From CAYJLF01 sp964371055 (GTDB lineage: Bacteria > Eisenbacteria > RBG-16-71-46 > CAIMUX01), in contig CAYJLF010000007.1 of assembly GCA_964371055.1 (NCBI GenBank), forward strand, positions 1-64,000: DNA of 64,000 nucleotides. Direction: 5' to 3'. Made by a program: the position numbers and the translations under genes. The notes under the pieces are model-generated. The model worked only from the letters and a program-made list of their open reading frames with translations, was not told the DNA's origin and did no database searches. This document shows positions 43,217-52,966 of the stretch, piece after piece (position 1 is the first letter of the stretch; every line of letters starts with the position of its first letter).

Positions 43217-46200
43217 GTGTTCATCGAAAAGCTGGAGTTGTTCGGCTTCAAGTCCTTCGCCGCCCGGACGGATGTTCCCTTCGCCCGGGGGATCACCGCG
43301 ATCGTCGGTCCCAACGGCTGCGGCAAGAGCAACATCTCCGATTCCTTCCGCTGGGTGCTGGGTGAACAGAGTGCGCGGGTGCTGCGCGGCGAGCGGATCC
43401 AGGATGTGATCTTCAAGGGATCGGGCGCGGCCAAGGCGCTCGGCATGGCCGAGGTCGTCCTCACGGTGCGCAACGATGACGGGACGCTGCCGCTGGAGTA
43501 CACGCAGGTCGCGGTGGCGCGGCGCATCTTCCGTTCCGGCGAGAGCGAGTTCACGATCAACAAGGTCCCGTGCCGGCTGAAGGACATTCGCGATCTCTTC
43601 GCCGGGACCGGCATGGGCAGCCACGGCTACTCCGTGATCGAGCGTGACCAGGTCGACGCGGTCCTCTCCGACAAGGACGAGTCGCGGCGCTTCCTCTTCG
43701 AGGAGGCGGCGGGGATCACGAAGTACAAGCAGCGTCGCAAGGAATCGGAACGGAGGCTCGAGGGGGTCGAGCAGGACCTCATCCGGATCGAGGATATGAT
43801 CCGCGAGATCGAGCGCGGCGTGCGCAGCCTGGCTCGCCAGGCGGGCAAGGTACGGCGCTGGCGTCGCTTCAAGGAGGAACTCGACCACCACGAGGTGCGG
43901 CTCGCCTGGGAGCAGTGGCGCGAACTGGCCGCCCGTTCGGTCTCGTCGGATGATCTGCACCGCAAGCGGGAGGGGGAACGGGCGGAGGCCGCGGCCGCCC
44001 TGTCGATTCTCGAGACGCGCCGCGAGACGCAGCGTCTGTCGCTGCTGGAGCTGACGACGCTCCTCGACGAGGCGCAGCGCGCCGCCGATTCCTCGGAGCG
44101 GGCGGTCACCGCGGCGCGCGAGGAGATCCGCGTGCTGGGTGCGCGGGCCGAGTCGTGGGCGGGGGAGGAAGGCGACCTGCGCTCACGCCTCGATCGAGCC
44201 CGCACGCGCCGGGCCGCCCTGGCCGAGGAAATCGCCGGCCTCGCCCCCCGGCTCGAGGAGTTGCGCGCCGGCCTGGGCGCGGCGGAGAGCGCCTCGGCCG
44301 AAGCGGCGGGGCGCCGGGCCGAGTCCGACCTGGAGCTGCGGGAGATCCGTGCGCGTCTGGCCCAGGCCCAGCAGCTCACGCTCGATCTCAGCACCAGCAA
44401 CAGCGGGCGGCAGCGCGACCTCGAGGGGAAGCGGGAACGCCGCCTCGCGGTGGCGCGGCGGCAGGCCGGCATGGAGTCGCATCTCGAGGCCTTCGCCGCG
44501 CGCGAGTCGCAGGTGGCGCGCGACCTCGAGAGCTGCGAGGCCGGACTGGCGGTGCGCGAAGAGGAACGGAACGAGACGATGAGCACGCGGGACGCGCGGC
44601 AGTACGAGCTCTCCGGTGTGCGCGAGCGGCGGCAGGAACTGGCGCGCGAGTTGGCCGAGACGGAGCGCGTGCGCGCCTCGGTCGGCAGCCGGCTGGGGGT
44701 CCTGCAGGAGCAGAAGGAGCGACACGAAGGGTTCGACGCGGCAGTGCGCCGCCTGCTCGAGGATCGCGCCTCCTTCGACGGGCTGATCGGTGTCGTCGGC
44801 GAGGAAGTGCGCCTGCGGCCGGAGTCCGAAGTGGCGGGTCGCGCGGTGCTCGGCGACCGCGTGCCCTGGGTCCTCGTCCGCGACGAGGAGGCCGCGATCT
44901 CGATCATGGGGCGGCTCCGGGAACTCGGCCTCGGCGGGATCACCTTCTTTCCGCTGCAGGAAGCCGGGCTCGATCCGGATCGATCGGCCGGCGCTGATGG
45001 CGGGTCCGATCCCGCGTGCGACCGCGCCGTGCTCGAGCTCTTCGAGGTGAATGCCGCCACGCGCCGCTTCGTCGGACGTCTGGCGGCCGAGACGCGTCTC
45101 GCCCCCTCGCTCGACGAGGCCCGGCGACTGGCGCCGGCCCAGGGGCGGCGGGCGGTCACCCCGGAAGGGGATATCGTCGAAGCGGGGCAGGTCTTCCGGC
45201 TGGCGGGAGGCGAGTCCGCCGTGGCGGAGATCCTCCGGCGGGAATTCGAGATCCCGAGGCTGCAGGGAGACCTGGCGGAGGCCGAGGCGCGTCGTGGCGC
45301 ACTCCTGCAGGCGGAGAACGAGGCGGCCCGCCAGGGAGACGAACTCGAGGAGACGATCCGGGAGGCGGAGACGCGCCTGCGCGCCTTGGAGAAGGATCGG
45401 GCCGCAGCCTCGGAGACGCGCAGCGGACTCCGGACGGAACTTGCGATGCTCGGCGAGGAGCGGATCCGGCTGCACCACGAGCGGGAGGGGTTGATTGCCG
45501 AGTCGCAACAGCTCGACGAGGAGATCGCCCGGCTCGGCGATCAGGTGGCGCAGAGTGCGGAGGACGCGGGGCGGGCGAAGACCGACTTCGAGACGTTGAG
45601 CCGCCGGGCGGAGGAACAGGAGCGGCTGCGGGACGAGAGGACCCGTGAGGCGTCGACGCGCGAGATCGAGCTGGTCCGCTGCCGCGGGGAGCTGGCCGGG
45701 GAGGAGAACCGCTGGTCGGCGATGGAGCGCGAGCGGGCGGAACTCGTGCGCTCGATCGAGGAGACCGAGCAGCGACTGGAGGAACGTTCCCGCGATGCGA
45801 CGGAGGCGTCGCGCCGGGCGGCGGAGCTCTCGGCCGGCCTCGCCGAGCTGGAGCAGCGATCGCGCGAAACGGCCCAGGCGGCGACCGGCGCACGCGGGCA
45901 GCACCAGGCGTGTCAGGACGCGATCTTCACTCTCGATGCCGAGATCCGTTCGGCGCGCGAGCGCGTCGACGAGCTCGTCCAGGTGCTCCACGCGGAAGAT
46001 GTCGAACGGGTACAGACGCGCGGCACGGCCGAGCGGATTCGGGATCGGGTGCAGGAGGACTACGGCGTCGATCTCGAGACCTACACCCCGCCTCCCGATC
46101 CGGCCCCGGCCCGGCCCCGGGCGCGCCGGTCGGCGCGGGCGGCGGCGCGAGCGGAGGCCCTCGCGGCCGAGGGTCAGGAGGCCGCGGAGCCGGCGGAACT

Positions 46201-47170
46201 TGAGAATGCGGGCGACGCCGAAAGCGCGATTCCCCTGGGCGAGGGCGGGGTCGACGGTCCGATCTCCGCCGCCGACGGCGACGTCGACGCGTTCGATGAG
46301 GAGGCGGTCGACGACTTCGACGAGGATGATCTCGAAGCGGACGAGGCAGACGAGGCAGACGAGGCGGAGAGCGAACTCAGAGGCGACGGCGCCGGCCCAC
46401 AGACCGAAGGAGGAGCGGGTCCCGACGGCTCCTTCAGCTACACGCTCGAGGCGCGAACGGCCCGGATCGCCGATTTGCGCCACGCGCTGCAACAGATGGG
46501 AAACCTGAACTACCTGGCGGAGGAGGAATACCAGGCGGCGCGCGAGCGGTTCGGTTTCCACACCCGGCAGGCGACCGACCTGCGTCAGGCCCGCGAGGAC
46601 CTCCTCGAGGCGATCCGGCGGATCAACGAGACTGCGGGGAAGATGTTCGAGGAGACCTTCACCACCGTGCAGGAGCACTTCAAGTCGACCTTCGACCGGC
46701 TCTTCCCCGGGGGGGAGGCGTCGCTGTCGTTACAGGGGGGCGATCCCCTGGAGGGGGAGATCGAGATCGCGGCCCGCCCGCGCGGCAAGAAGCTGGAGTC
46801 GATCCGGCTCCTCTCGAGCGGGGAACGCGCGCTGACGGCGATCGCGCTCCTCTTCGCCCTCTACCTCGCCAAGCCGAGCCCCGTTTGCCTGCTCGACGAG
46901 GTCGACGCGCCGCTCGACGACGCGAACCTCGAGCGGTTCCTTTCCCTCGTGCGCCACTTCAGCGAGAGGACGCAGTTCATCGCCATCACGCACAACAAGA
47001 AGACGATGGAGATGGCCGACCGGCTCTTCGGCGTGACGATGGAGGAACCGGGGATCTCGAAGATCGTCTCGGTGCGGATGGACGGGGCGGGCCTGGAGCC
47101 GTTCGACGGGCTGCCGCCGACAGGTCCGATCGGGCTGGAGACGGGAGACGGTGCAGGCGGAAACGCCTGA
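43217..47170 (+). CDS. smc: chromosome segregation ATPase SMC
   Basis: SMC with ScpA/ScpB condenses and segregates chromosomes. Walker A GPNGCGKS (31-38), the hinge (about 520-650), two long coiled coils, the signature LLSSGERALTA and Walker B VCLLDEVDAPLDD are present. At 1317 residues it is about 100-130 longer than usual. The excess is an Ala/Pro-rich then Asp/Glu-rich insertion at about residues 955-1075, between 'YGVDLETYTPP' and the conserved 'LRHALQQMGNLNYLAEEEY'. GTG 43217 follows GGGAAGGAG. Confidence 0.97.
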   Translation: MFIEKLELFGFKSFAARTDVPFARGITAIVGPNGCGKSNISDSFRWVLGEQSARVLRGERIQDVIFKGSGAAKALGMAEVVLTVRNDDGTLPLEYTQVAVARRIFRSGESEFTINKVPCRLKDIRDLFAGTGMGSHGYSVIERDQVDAVLSDKDESRRFLFEEAAGITKYKQRRKESERRLEGVEQDLIRIEDMIREIERGVRSLARQAGKVRRWRRFKEELDHHEVRLAWEQWRELAARSVSSDDLHRKREGERAEAAAALSILETRRETQRLSLLELTTLLDEAQRAADSSERAVTAAREEIRVLGARAESWAGEEGDLRSRLDRARTRRAALAEEIAGLAPRLEELRAGLGAAESASAEAAGRRAESDLELREIRARLAQAQQLTLDLSTSNSGRQRDLEGKRERRLAVARRQAGMESHLEAFAARESQVARDLESCEAGLAVREEERNETMSTRDARQYELSGVRERRQELARELAETERVRASVGSRLGVLQEQKERHEGFDAAVRRLLEDRASFDGLIGVVGEEVRLRPESEVAGRAVLGDRVPWVLVRDEEAAISIMGRLRELGLGGITFFPLQEAGLDPDRSAGADGGSDPACDRAVLELFEVNAATRRFVGRLAAETRLAPSLDEARRLAPAQGRRAVTPEGDIVEAGQVFRLAGGESAVAEILRREFEIPRLQGDLAEAEARRGALLQAENEAARQGDELEETIREAETRLRALEKDRAAASETRSGLRTELAMLGEERIRLHHEREGLIAESQQLDEEIARLGDQVAQSAEDAGRAKTDFETLSRRAEEQERLRDERTREASTREIELVRCRGELAGEENRWSAMERERAELVRSIEETEQRLEERSRDATEASRRAAELSAGLAELEQRSRETAQAATGARGQHQACQDAIFTLDAEIRSARERVDELVQVLHAEDVERVQTRGTAERIRDRVQEDYGVDLETYTPPPDPAPARPRARRSARAAARAEALAAEGQEAAEPAELENAGDAESAIPLGEGGVDGPISAADGDVDAFDEEAVDDFDEDDLEADEADEADEAESELRGDGAGPQTEGGAGPDGSFSYTLEARTARIADLRHALQQMGNLNYLAEEEYQAARERFGFHTRQATDLRQAREDLLEAIRRINETAGKMFEETFTTVQEHFKSTFDRLFPGGEASLSLQGGDPLEGEIEIAARPRGKKLESIRLLSSGERALTAIALLFALYLAKPSPVCLLDEVDAPLDDANLERFLSLVRHFSERTQFIAITHNKKTMEMADRLFGVTMEEPGISKIVSVRMDGAGLEPFDGLPPTGPIGLETGDGAGGNA

Positions 47171-47963
47171 CCGGCGCGACGTGGCGGGGGGACTCCTCTC
47201 GCGCCTGACCGGGCGCACGGCGGCGGAGATGCCGTTTCTGGATCATCTCGACGAGCTGCGCCGCGTGCTCCTCGCCTCGCTCGCCGCGATCCTGCTCTGC
47301 GCCATCGTGGCCTGGGCCTTCTCCGCCCGGGTGCTCGAGCATGTCGTGCAGACCAACGTCGGAGAGGCTCAGTTCCTCCGCCCGATGGAGGCGTTCAACT
47401 CTCGACTCAAAGTCTCCCTGTTGCTCGGCACCGTCGTCGCGCTCCCCTTCGTATCTTTCCAGCTCTGGAGCTTCATCGTCCCGGGGCTGATGCGCCACGA
47501 GCGCCGCATCGTGCTTCCGATCGTCACCGCCTCGACCATCCTCTTCCTCGGCGGGATGGCCTTCAGCTATCTCGTCCTGACGCCGATCATGCTGCAGATG
47601 CTGGTCGGGATGGGCACCGAGCATCTCAAGGCCAACATCGCGGTCGAGCCGCTGATCGACTTCGTGCTCAAGCTCGCCTTCGGCGCGGGGATCCTCTTCC
47701 AGCTTCCGCTGGTGATCCTGATCCTGACCTCGCTCCGGATCGTGAGCGCGCGCTGGGTCTGGTCGAAGTGGCGCCACGCGATCGTCATCATCCTGATCAT
47801 CGCGGCGGTGGTGACGCCGGGGGACGGCCCCTCGCAGCTGGTGCTGGCGGCGCCGATTCTCGTCCTCTACTTCCTGAGCGCGCTGACCGCCTCGGTCATC
47901 GAAGCCGTGCGGCGGCCGCGGAAGGACGACGGGCGTGACACCGGACGAAAGGAGACCCCATGA
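47151..47963 (+). CDS. tatC: twin-arginine translocase subunit TatC
   Basis: TatC is the receptor for folded proteins with RR signal peptides. The 270-residue protein has six membrane helices and the motifs 'MPFLDHLDELRRVL', 'RPMEAFNSRLKVSLL', 'FQLWSFIVPGL' and 'ERR'. GTG 47151 starts within smc (20-nt overlap); ATG 47229 would give the usual family start, so the true start is open. coaX overlaps its end by 4 nt. tatA lies 10 kb downstream. Confidence 0.96.
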   Translation: MQAETPDRRDVAGGLLSRLTGRTAAEMPFLDHLDELRRVLLASLAAILLCAIVAWAFSARVLEHVVQTNVGEAQFLRPMEAFNSRLKVSLLLGTVVALPFVSFQLWSFIVPGLMRHERRIVLPIVTASTILFLGGMAFSYLVLTPIMLQMLVGMGTEHLKANIAVEPLIDFVLKLAFGAGILFQLPLVILILTSLRIVSARWVWSKWRHAIVIILIIAAVVTPGDGPSQLVLAAPILVLYFLSALTASVIEAVRRPRKDDGRDTGRKETP

Positions 47964-48793
47964 AGGAGGAGTCGACCGGACGCGCCGGCTCTGACGGCCT
48001 GACCCTCGCGATCGACATCGGCAATTCGCAGACGGTGGTCGGCGTGCTCGAGGGGGAGACGGTGCGCGATCTCTTCCGCCTCACCTCGGGGCTCGCGCGC
48101 ACCGGAGACGAACTCCTGCCGATCGTCGAGCGGCTGCTCGCGCCCTATTCCGACGGGCTTTCGGCTGCGCGGCGCGTCGTCATCGGGTCGGTCGTGCCGG
48201 CGCAGACGCCCCCGTGGGAGCAACTCGTGCGTCGCCTGCTCGGGGTGGAGCCGTTCGTGGCGACGGTGGAGGAGACCCGCGGGCTCACCGTGGATGTCCC
48301 CGATCCCTCCTCGGTGGGGATCGACCGGATCGCCAACGCCGTCGCGGTGGCCGCGCGGCACCGTTTGCCGGCCATCGTCGTCGACCTCGGCACCGCGACC
48401 ACCTTCGACGTGGTGCTGGCCGGCCCGCGCTACGTCGGCGGCGCCATCGCGCCCGGGATCGCGACCAGCGCGGAAGAGCTCTTCCGCCGGGCCGCGCGCC
48501 TGGCCAAGGTCGACTTTCAACGGCCCCCGTCGGTCGTCGGACGGACGACCGAGGAGTGCATTCAGTCCGGCGTCTACTTCGGCGCGATCGGCCAGATCGA
48601 CGGACTGGTCGAGCGGATCTGCGCCGAGATCGGCGGGACACCGTTCGTCCTGGCGACGGGCGGCCTCGCCGGGGTGATCGGGCGTGACTCGCGGACCATC
48701 GTCGAAATTGACCCCGCCCTCACGCTGCACGGGCTCAGGATCATGGAAGAGAGAACTCGCGGCGCCCTCGGTCCGGAGGTGTCTCGAAGATGA
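47960..48793 (+). CDS. coaX: type III pantothenate kinase
   Basis: CoaX makes 4'-phosphopantothenate for coenzyme A. The 277-residue ASKHA-fold protein has the phosphate loop 'LAIDIGNSQTVVGV', 'GVEPFVATVEETRGLTVDV' type sequence, 'GIDRIANAVAV', 'VDLGTATTFDVV' and 'GGAIAPGIATSAEELFRRAA'. The pantothenate genes panB and panC lie 6 kb downstream in the same strand. ATG 47960 overlaps tatC. Confidence 0.95.
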   Translation: MKEESTGRAGSDGLTLAIDIGNSQTVVGVLEGETVRDLFRLTSGLARTGDELLPIVERLLAPYSDGLSAARRVVIGSVVPAQTPPWEQLVRRLLGVEPFVATVEETRGLTVDVPDPSSVGIDRIANAVAVAARHRLPAIVVDLGTATTFDVVLAGPRYVGGAIAPGIATSAEELFRRAARLAKVDFQRPPSVVGRTTEECIQSGVYFGAIGQIDGLVERICAEIGGTPFVLATGGLAGVIGRDSRTIVEIDPALTLHGLRIMEERTRGALGPEVSRR

Positions 48794-50850
48794 GAGTCGT
48801 GATCCTGGTGGCGGTTCTGGCGGTGGTGCTCATGCCGGCCGGACCGGCCTGGGGCGAGCCCCCGCTCGAGCGGTTGCCGGCGAGCGATTCGCTGCGCGTC
48901 TACCGCGTCGGCGAGGTGCTGGTCAGCGCGCCCGCGCCGGGCATCATCGCCGCGCCCGGCGAGACGACCGTCTCCGAGAGCGCGATCGAGCGCCAGGATG
49001 CGGGAAACCTGGAGGGGGTCGCGTCGCTCCTCCCGGCCACGCGGGTCGGGACCAACTCCCGCGGCGAGACTCTGATCTCGATCCGGAACGCGGGGGAGCG
49101 GCAGCTCGGCATCTTCCACGACGGCATCCCGCTCAACGCGCCGTGGGACGAGCGGATCGACGTGTCGCTCGTGCCGGCGGAGGTCGTGGGGGGAATCCGC
49201 GTGACGCGGGGGATCGGCAGCGTCCTTGACGGCCCCAACGCCGTCGGCGGGACGATCCAGATGCTCTCGCGGGATCTCGGCGTGGACGGACAGAGGACGC
49301 GGGTCGTGGGGCAGGGGGGCGAGTCGCGGGCCTTCCGGGGCGCCGTCACCCACCTGCGACGGAGCGGACGATGGAGCCTTCTGGCCGGGGTCGGGCGGCG
49401 GACCGAGGACGGGTTCCTGCTGCCGGCCGACCGCGAGCCCTCCTTCAATCAGGGCGGCCGCCGCGTCCGCCTGAACAGCGACCTGCGGGAGAGCTCGCTC
49501 TTCCTGCGCGTCGCGCGCGACCTGCCGCGCGATGGGCACCTCGGCGTCGTCCTCATGGGAAACGACGCCGTCAAGGGGGTCCCGCCCGAGACCCATCTCG
49601 AGGAAGGAGCTCGCTACTGGCGCTACGGAGAATGGCGGCGCGGGCTCGCGGCCCTGCAGGGGGAGATCTTCCCGGATGCGGGGCGACGCTGGCGGCTGCA
49701 GGGAAGCGTCTCCCACGACCGGCTCGACAGCGGCATCGACCAGTACACCGACTCGACCTACACCGAGCGCGGTGGTCGGGAGGGGGGAGAGGACCGGACG
49801 CTCTCGGCCCGCCTCATCGCCTCGCGCCAGACCTGGGGGGAGGATGGCGTCCTGTCGGCTTCCGTGGTGCACCGGTCGACCGCGCACGATGAGATCGTGA
49901 CGGACCTCCGCCTGGACGACCCGGGAGACTCGGTCGAGGTGGCGCTCCAAGGCGTTCCGGTCCTTCAGGAGTACGCGCAGAACATCTCGAGTGCCGCCGT
50001 GGAGTGGGGCGGTCCGATCGCCTGGCGTTGGCGTCTGCGCGCCGGCGCCGGTTGGGACGTCGCGACGACACCGAGAACGGGCGACAAGCCCGATCGCGGA
50101 ACAATGACGGCGCCGGCGGCCAGCTTCCGTTTCACCCGGGTTCTCTCCGACGTGGCGCAACTCCACTTCAGCGCCGCGCGACGCAGCCGCTTCCCCGCGC
50201 TTAGAGAGATGTACTCAGGTGCTCTCGGCCGCTTCAAGCCCAACCCCGATCTCGCGGCGGAGGCCCAGACGACGCTGGAGATCGGCGGCGGGATCCGACA
50301 CGAACGGCTCGAGCTGGCCGCGACCCTGGTGGGCAGCCTGCTCGAGGACGGCATCGTGCGGATCACGGTGCGGGAGGGTGGCGCGCGCCTCTATCAGCGC
50401 GTGAATCAGCAGAGGAGCCGCACCCTCGGCCTGGAGCTGGCCGGCGCCTGGGTGGCTCCAACCCGGCACCGGATCGACGCGCACTATGCGCTGCTCCCGG
50501 CCCGCGTGCGCGAGGGGGGCGAGTACCGGGCCCACGCCGAGCGGGCGGCGGAGTACACCGGCTACCTCGGGCTGTCCGGACCGATCCCAGGGACCGCGGC
50601 GTTCGATCTCCTGGCGGAAGCGGCCTTCACCGGTCCCCAGTGGTCCCTGGACGGGGACGGCCGGATGGTGCGCCTCTCCTCGTATCAGCTCATCAACCTC
50701 CGGGTGGAGTACACCTGGGTCCGGGCGTCCAAGCTGTCGGTCGCCCCCTTCGTCCGCCTCAACAACCTCCTCGACGCTGCGGCCGTCTCCCAGGTCGGCC
50801 TGCCGTCGCGCGGCCGCGAGGTCCAGGGCGGGATCGCGATCGAGTTCTAG
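48790..50850 (+). CDS. TonB-dependent outer-membrane receptor
   Basis: The 686-residue protein has a signal peptide (about 1-22), a plug domain (about 55-165; 'ETLISIRNAGERQLGIFHDGIPL', 'VTRGIGSVLDGPNAVGGTIQ' type text) and a beta-barrel ending in Phe (AIEF). Such receptors import metal chelates, vitamins or glycans. A TonB-like gene is at 37 kb. The ligand is unknown. It overlaps coaX by 4 nt. Confidence 0.93.
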   Translation: MRVVILVAVLAVVLMPAGPAWGEPPLERLPASDSLRVYRVGEVLVSAPAPGIIAAPGETTVSESAIERQDAGNLEGVASLLPATRVGTNSRGETLISIRNAGERQLGIFHDGIPLNAPWDERIDVSLVPAEVVGGIRVTRGIGSVLDGPNAVGGTIQMLSRDLGVDGQRTRVVGQGGESRAFRGAVTHLRRSGRWSLLAGVGRRTEDGFLLPADREPSFNQGGRRVRLNSDLRESSLFLRVARDLPRDGHLGVVLMGNDAVKGVPPETHLEEGARYWRYGEWRRGLAALQGEIFPDAGRRWRLQGSVSHDRLDSGIDQYTDSTYTERGGREGGEDRTLSARLIASRQTWGEDGVLSASVVHRSTAHDEIVTDLRLDDPGDSVEVALQGVPVLQEYAQNISSAAVEWGGPIAWRWRLRAGAGWDVATTPRTGDKPDRGTMTAPAASFRFTRVLSDVAQLHFSAARRSRFPALREMYSGALGRFKPNPDLAAEAQTTLEIGGGIRHERLELAATLVGSLLEDGIVRITVREGGARLYQRVNQQRSRTLGLELAGAWVAPTRHRIDAHYALLPARVREGGEYRAHAERAAEYTGYLGLSGPIPGTAAFDLLAEAAFTGPQWSLDGDGRMVRLSSYQLINLRVEYTWVRASKLSVAPFVRLNNLLDAAAVSQVGLPSRGREVQGGIAIEF

Positions 50851-50864
50851 GTCCGAAACCGTTC

Positions 50865-50893
50865 TTGCCGGTCCCCGCGCCCCCCCGTAAACT
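50865..50893 (+). promoter_or_regulatory. sigma-70-type promoter of groL
   Basis: TTGCCG, exactly 17 nt, then TAAACT. The predicted start near 50900 gives a 30-nt leader. No CIRCE inverted repeat (TTAGCACTC-N9-GAGTGCTAA) is present, so HrcA control is unlikely. Confidence 0.55.
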
Positions 50894-50931
50894 CCGGCGC
50901 TGTGCCAACCCAAGGGGAGGAAACCGGCGCC

Positions 50932-52527
50932 ATGTCCAAGATGCTCAGCTTCGACGCGCAGGCCCGCATGGCCCTGAAGAGCGGAGTCGACCAACTCGCC
51001 GACGCCGTCAAGGTGACGCTCGGGCCGCGGGGGCGCGCCGTGATCCTCGACCGGCCGGGGGCGACCCCGATCGTGACCAACGACGGCGTCGCGATCGCGC
51101 GCGAGATCACCCTCGAGGATCCGAACGAGAACCTCGGCGCGCAGCTCATCCGCGAGGTGGCGAACAAGACGCAGGAGATCGCCGGCGACGGCACTACGAC
51201 CGCGTGTGTTCTCGCCCAGATCATCGTTGGCGAGGGGCTGCGCGCGGTGACGTCCGGGCAGAACCCGATGCATCTGAAGCGCGGCATCGAACGGGGCATC
51301 GAGGCGGTCGTGGCCGAGCTGAAGCGGGTCTCCCGCCCGGTCAAGGGCGAGGCGGCGATGCGCCAGGTCGCCACCGTCAGCGCCAACCAGGACGAGGAGA
51401 TCGGCGGGATCGTCGCGCGGGCGATCGAGGCCGTGGGGGTCGAGGGTGCGGTCTCGGTCGAGGAGGGGAAGAGCGTCGCGACCGAACTCGTCTTTTCCGA
51501 CGGCCTCGTCTTCGATCACGGCTATCTCTCGCCATACTTCATCAACGAACCGGAGACGATGAAGGTCGTTTTCGAGAAGTGCCTCATCCTCCTCTGCGAC
51601 CGGAAGATCTCCGCGCTGCAGGAGCTGTTGCCGCTGCTGGAGCGGACCGTGACGCTGGGCCGACCCCTCCTGATCGTGGCCGAGGAGATCGAGGGGGAGG
51701 CGCTGGCCACCCTCGTCGTCAACCGGTTGCGCGGCGTGCTGAACGTCTGCGCCGTCAAGGCGCCGGGCTTCGGAGAAAGGCGGCGCGAGATTCTCGAGGA
51801 TATCGCCGTTCTGACCGGCGGGACCGTGATCAGCGAGCAGACGGGGCAGAAGCTGGAGAAAGCCGATCCGTCCAAGCTCGGGCGCGTCGCTCGCGTCGAG
51901 GTGACCAAGGACGAAACGACGCTCGTCGGCGGCGAGGGGGAGCGTTCCGAGGTCGAGGCGCGGATCGCGCAGATCCGTCGCCAGATCGAGACCAACGACT
52001 CGAAGTACGAGCGCGAGAAGCTGGAGGAGCGCCTGGCGCGCCTGTTGGGGAAGATCGCGGTCATTCAGGTCGGAGGAAGCACCGAGACCGAGATGAAGGA
52101 GCGCCGGTCCCGGGTCGAGGACGCGCTGGCCGCGACCCGCGCGGCGGTCGAGGAGGGGGTCGTGCCGGGCGGCGGCGTTGCGCTCCTCCGGGCCACGGCG
52201 GCGCTGGCAAAGCTGACGGGGGAGAACGAGGGGGAGCAGGCGGGACTGGCCATCGTGGCGCGGGCGCTCGAAGGGCCGGCGCGCGCCATTGCGGAGAACG
52301 CCGGCGAGGACGGTGGCGTGGTCGTGGCGGAGATCCGCCGGCGGACCGGGGCCTATGGATACGATGTGGTGACGAGGGAGTATGGTGATCTCGCCGCCTC
52401 CGGGATCGTCGATCCCGCCAAGGTGACCCGCTCCGCGCTGCAGAACGCCGCGTCGATCGGGGCTCTGATCCTGACGACGCAGACTCTGGTGGCCGAACGA
52501 CCGGCCGAACCGGAAGAGGGGAAGTGA
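50932..52527 (+). CDS. groL: GroEL-type chaperonin paralogue lacking the GGM tail
   Basis: The 531-residue group I chaperonin has 'VKVTLGPRGRAVILDR', the ATPase motif 'GDGTTTACVLAQ', the apical region and 'VVPGGGVALLRA'. The C-terminus ends in 'RPAEPEEGK' without the Gly-Gly-Met repeats of standard GroEL. No groES lies upstream, so it is probably an extra paralogue. ATG 50932 follows AAGGGGAGG. folB starts 10 nt after its stop. Confidence 0.95.
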   Translation: MSKMLSFDAQARMALKSGVDQLADAVKVTLGPRGRAVILDRPGATPIVTNDGVAIAREITLEDPNENLGAQLIREVANKTQEIAGDGTTTACVLAQIIVGEGLRAVTSGQNPMHLKRGIERGIEAVVAELKRVSRPVKGEAAMRQVATVSANQDEEIGGIVARAIEAVGVEGAVSVEEGKSVATELVFSDGLVFDHGYLSPYFINEPETMKVVFEKCLILLCDRKISALQELLPLLERTVTLGRPLLIVAEEIEGEALATLVVNRLRGVLNVCAVKAPGFGERRREILEDIAVLTGGTVISEQTGQKLEKADPSKLGRVARVEVTKDETTLVGGEGERSEVEARIAQIRRQIETNDSKYEREKLEERLARLLGKIAVIQVGGSTETEMKERRSRVEDALAATRAAVEEGVVPGGGVALLRATAALAKLTGENEGEQAGLAIVARALEGPARAIAENAGEDGGVVVAEIRRRTGAYGYDVVTREYGDLAASGIVDPAKVTRSALQNAASIGALILTTQTLVAERPAEPEEGK

Positions 52528-52537
52528 GCGATCGGTC

Positions 52538-52966
52538 ATGGGGTGCATCCGTCTGAAGAACCTGATTCTCTTCCCGCGGCTGGGGATCACGGCGTGGGAG
52601 AAGGAAGGAGTGCAGAAGGTCGCCGTCGACCTGGAGCTGCACGCCGACCTGACGGAGGCCGCGCAGTCCGACCGCATCGAGATGGCGGTGAACTACGAGG
52701 AGGTCTGCCGGGTGGTGCAGGAGGTCTCTTCCTCGCGCAAGTTCCACCTGATCGAGTCGCTCGCGCATGAGATCCTCACGGCGCTGATCGAGCGATTCCC
52801 GCGCGTCCGGCAGGGGGTGATCCGCCTGCGCAAGGTCAGCCTGCCGTTCGACGCGCACCTCGAGTGCGTCGAAGTCGAACTGGGGGCCAGGGGAACGGCC
52901 GCATCGGACCCCGCTGCGCCGTCCGACGCGACCGCCGCTCCGACGGAGCCACGGGGGAGCGCATGA
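52538..52966 (+). CDS. folB: dihydroneopterin aldolase
   Basis: FolB cleaves dihydroneopterin to 6-hydroxymethyl-dihydropterin. The 142-residue protein has 'LGITAWEKEGVQKVAVDLEL', 'VNYEEVCRVVQEV' and 'LIESLAHEILTALIERFPRV', the family pattern with the catalytic Glu and Lys in place. The last 25 residues are a low-complexity extension. folK overlaps by 4 nt, the typical folate pair. Confidence 0.94.
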   Translation: MGCIRLKNLILFPRLGITAWEKEGVQKVAVDLELHADLTEAAQSDRIEMAVNYEEVCRVVQEVSSSRKFHLIESLAHEILTALIERFPRVRQGVIRLRKVSLPFDAHLECVEVELGARGTAASDPAAPSDATAAPTEPRGSA

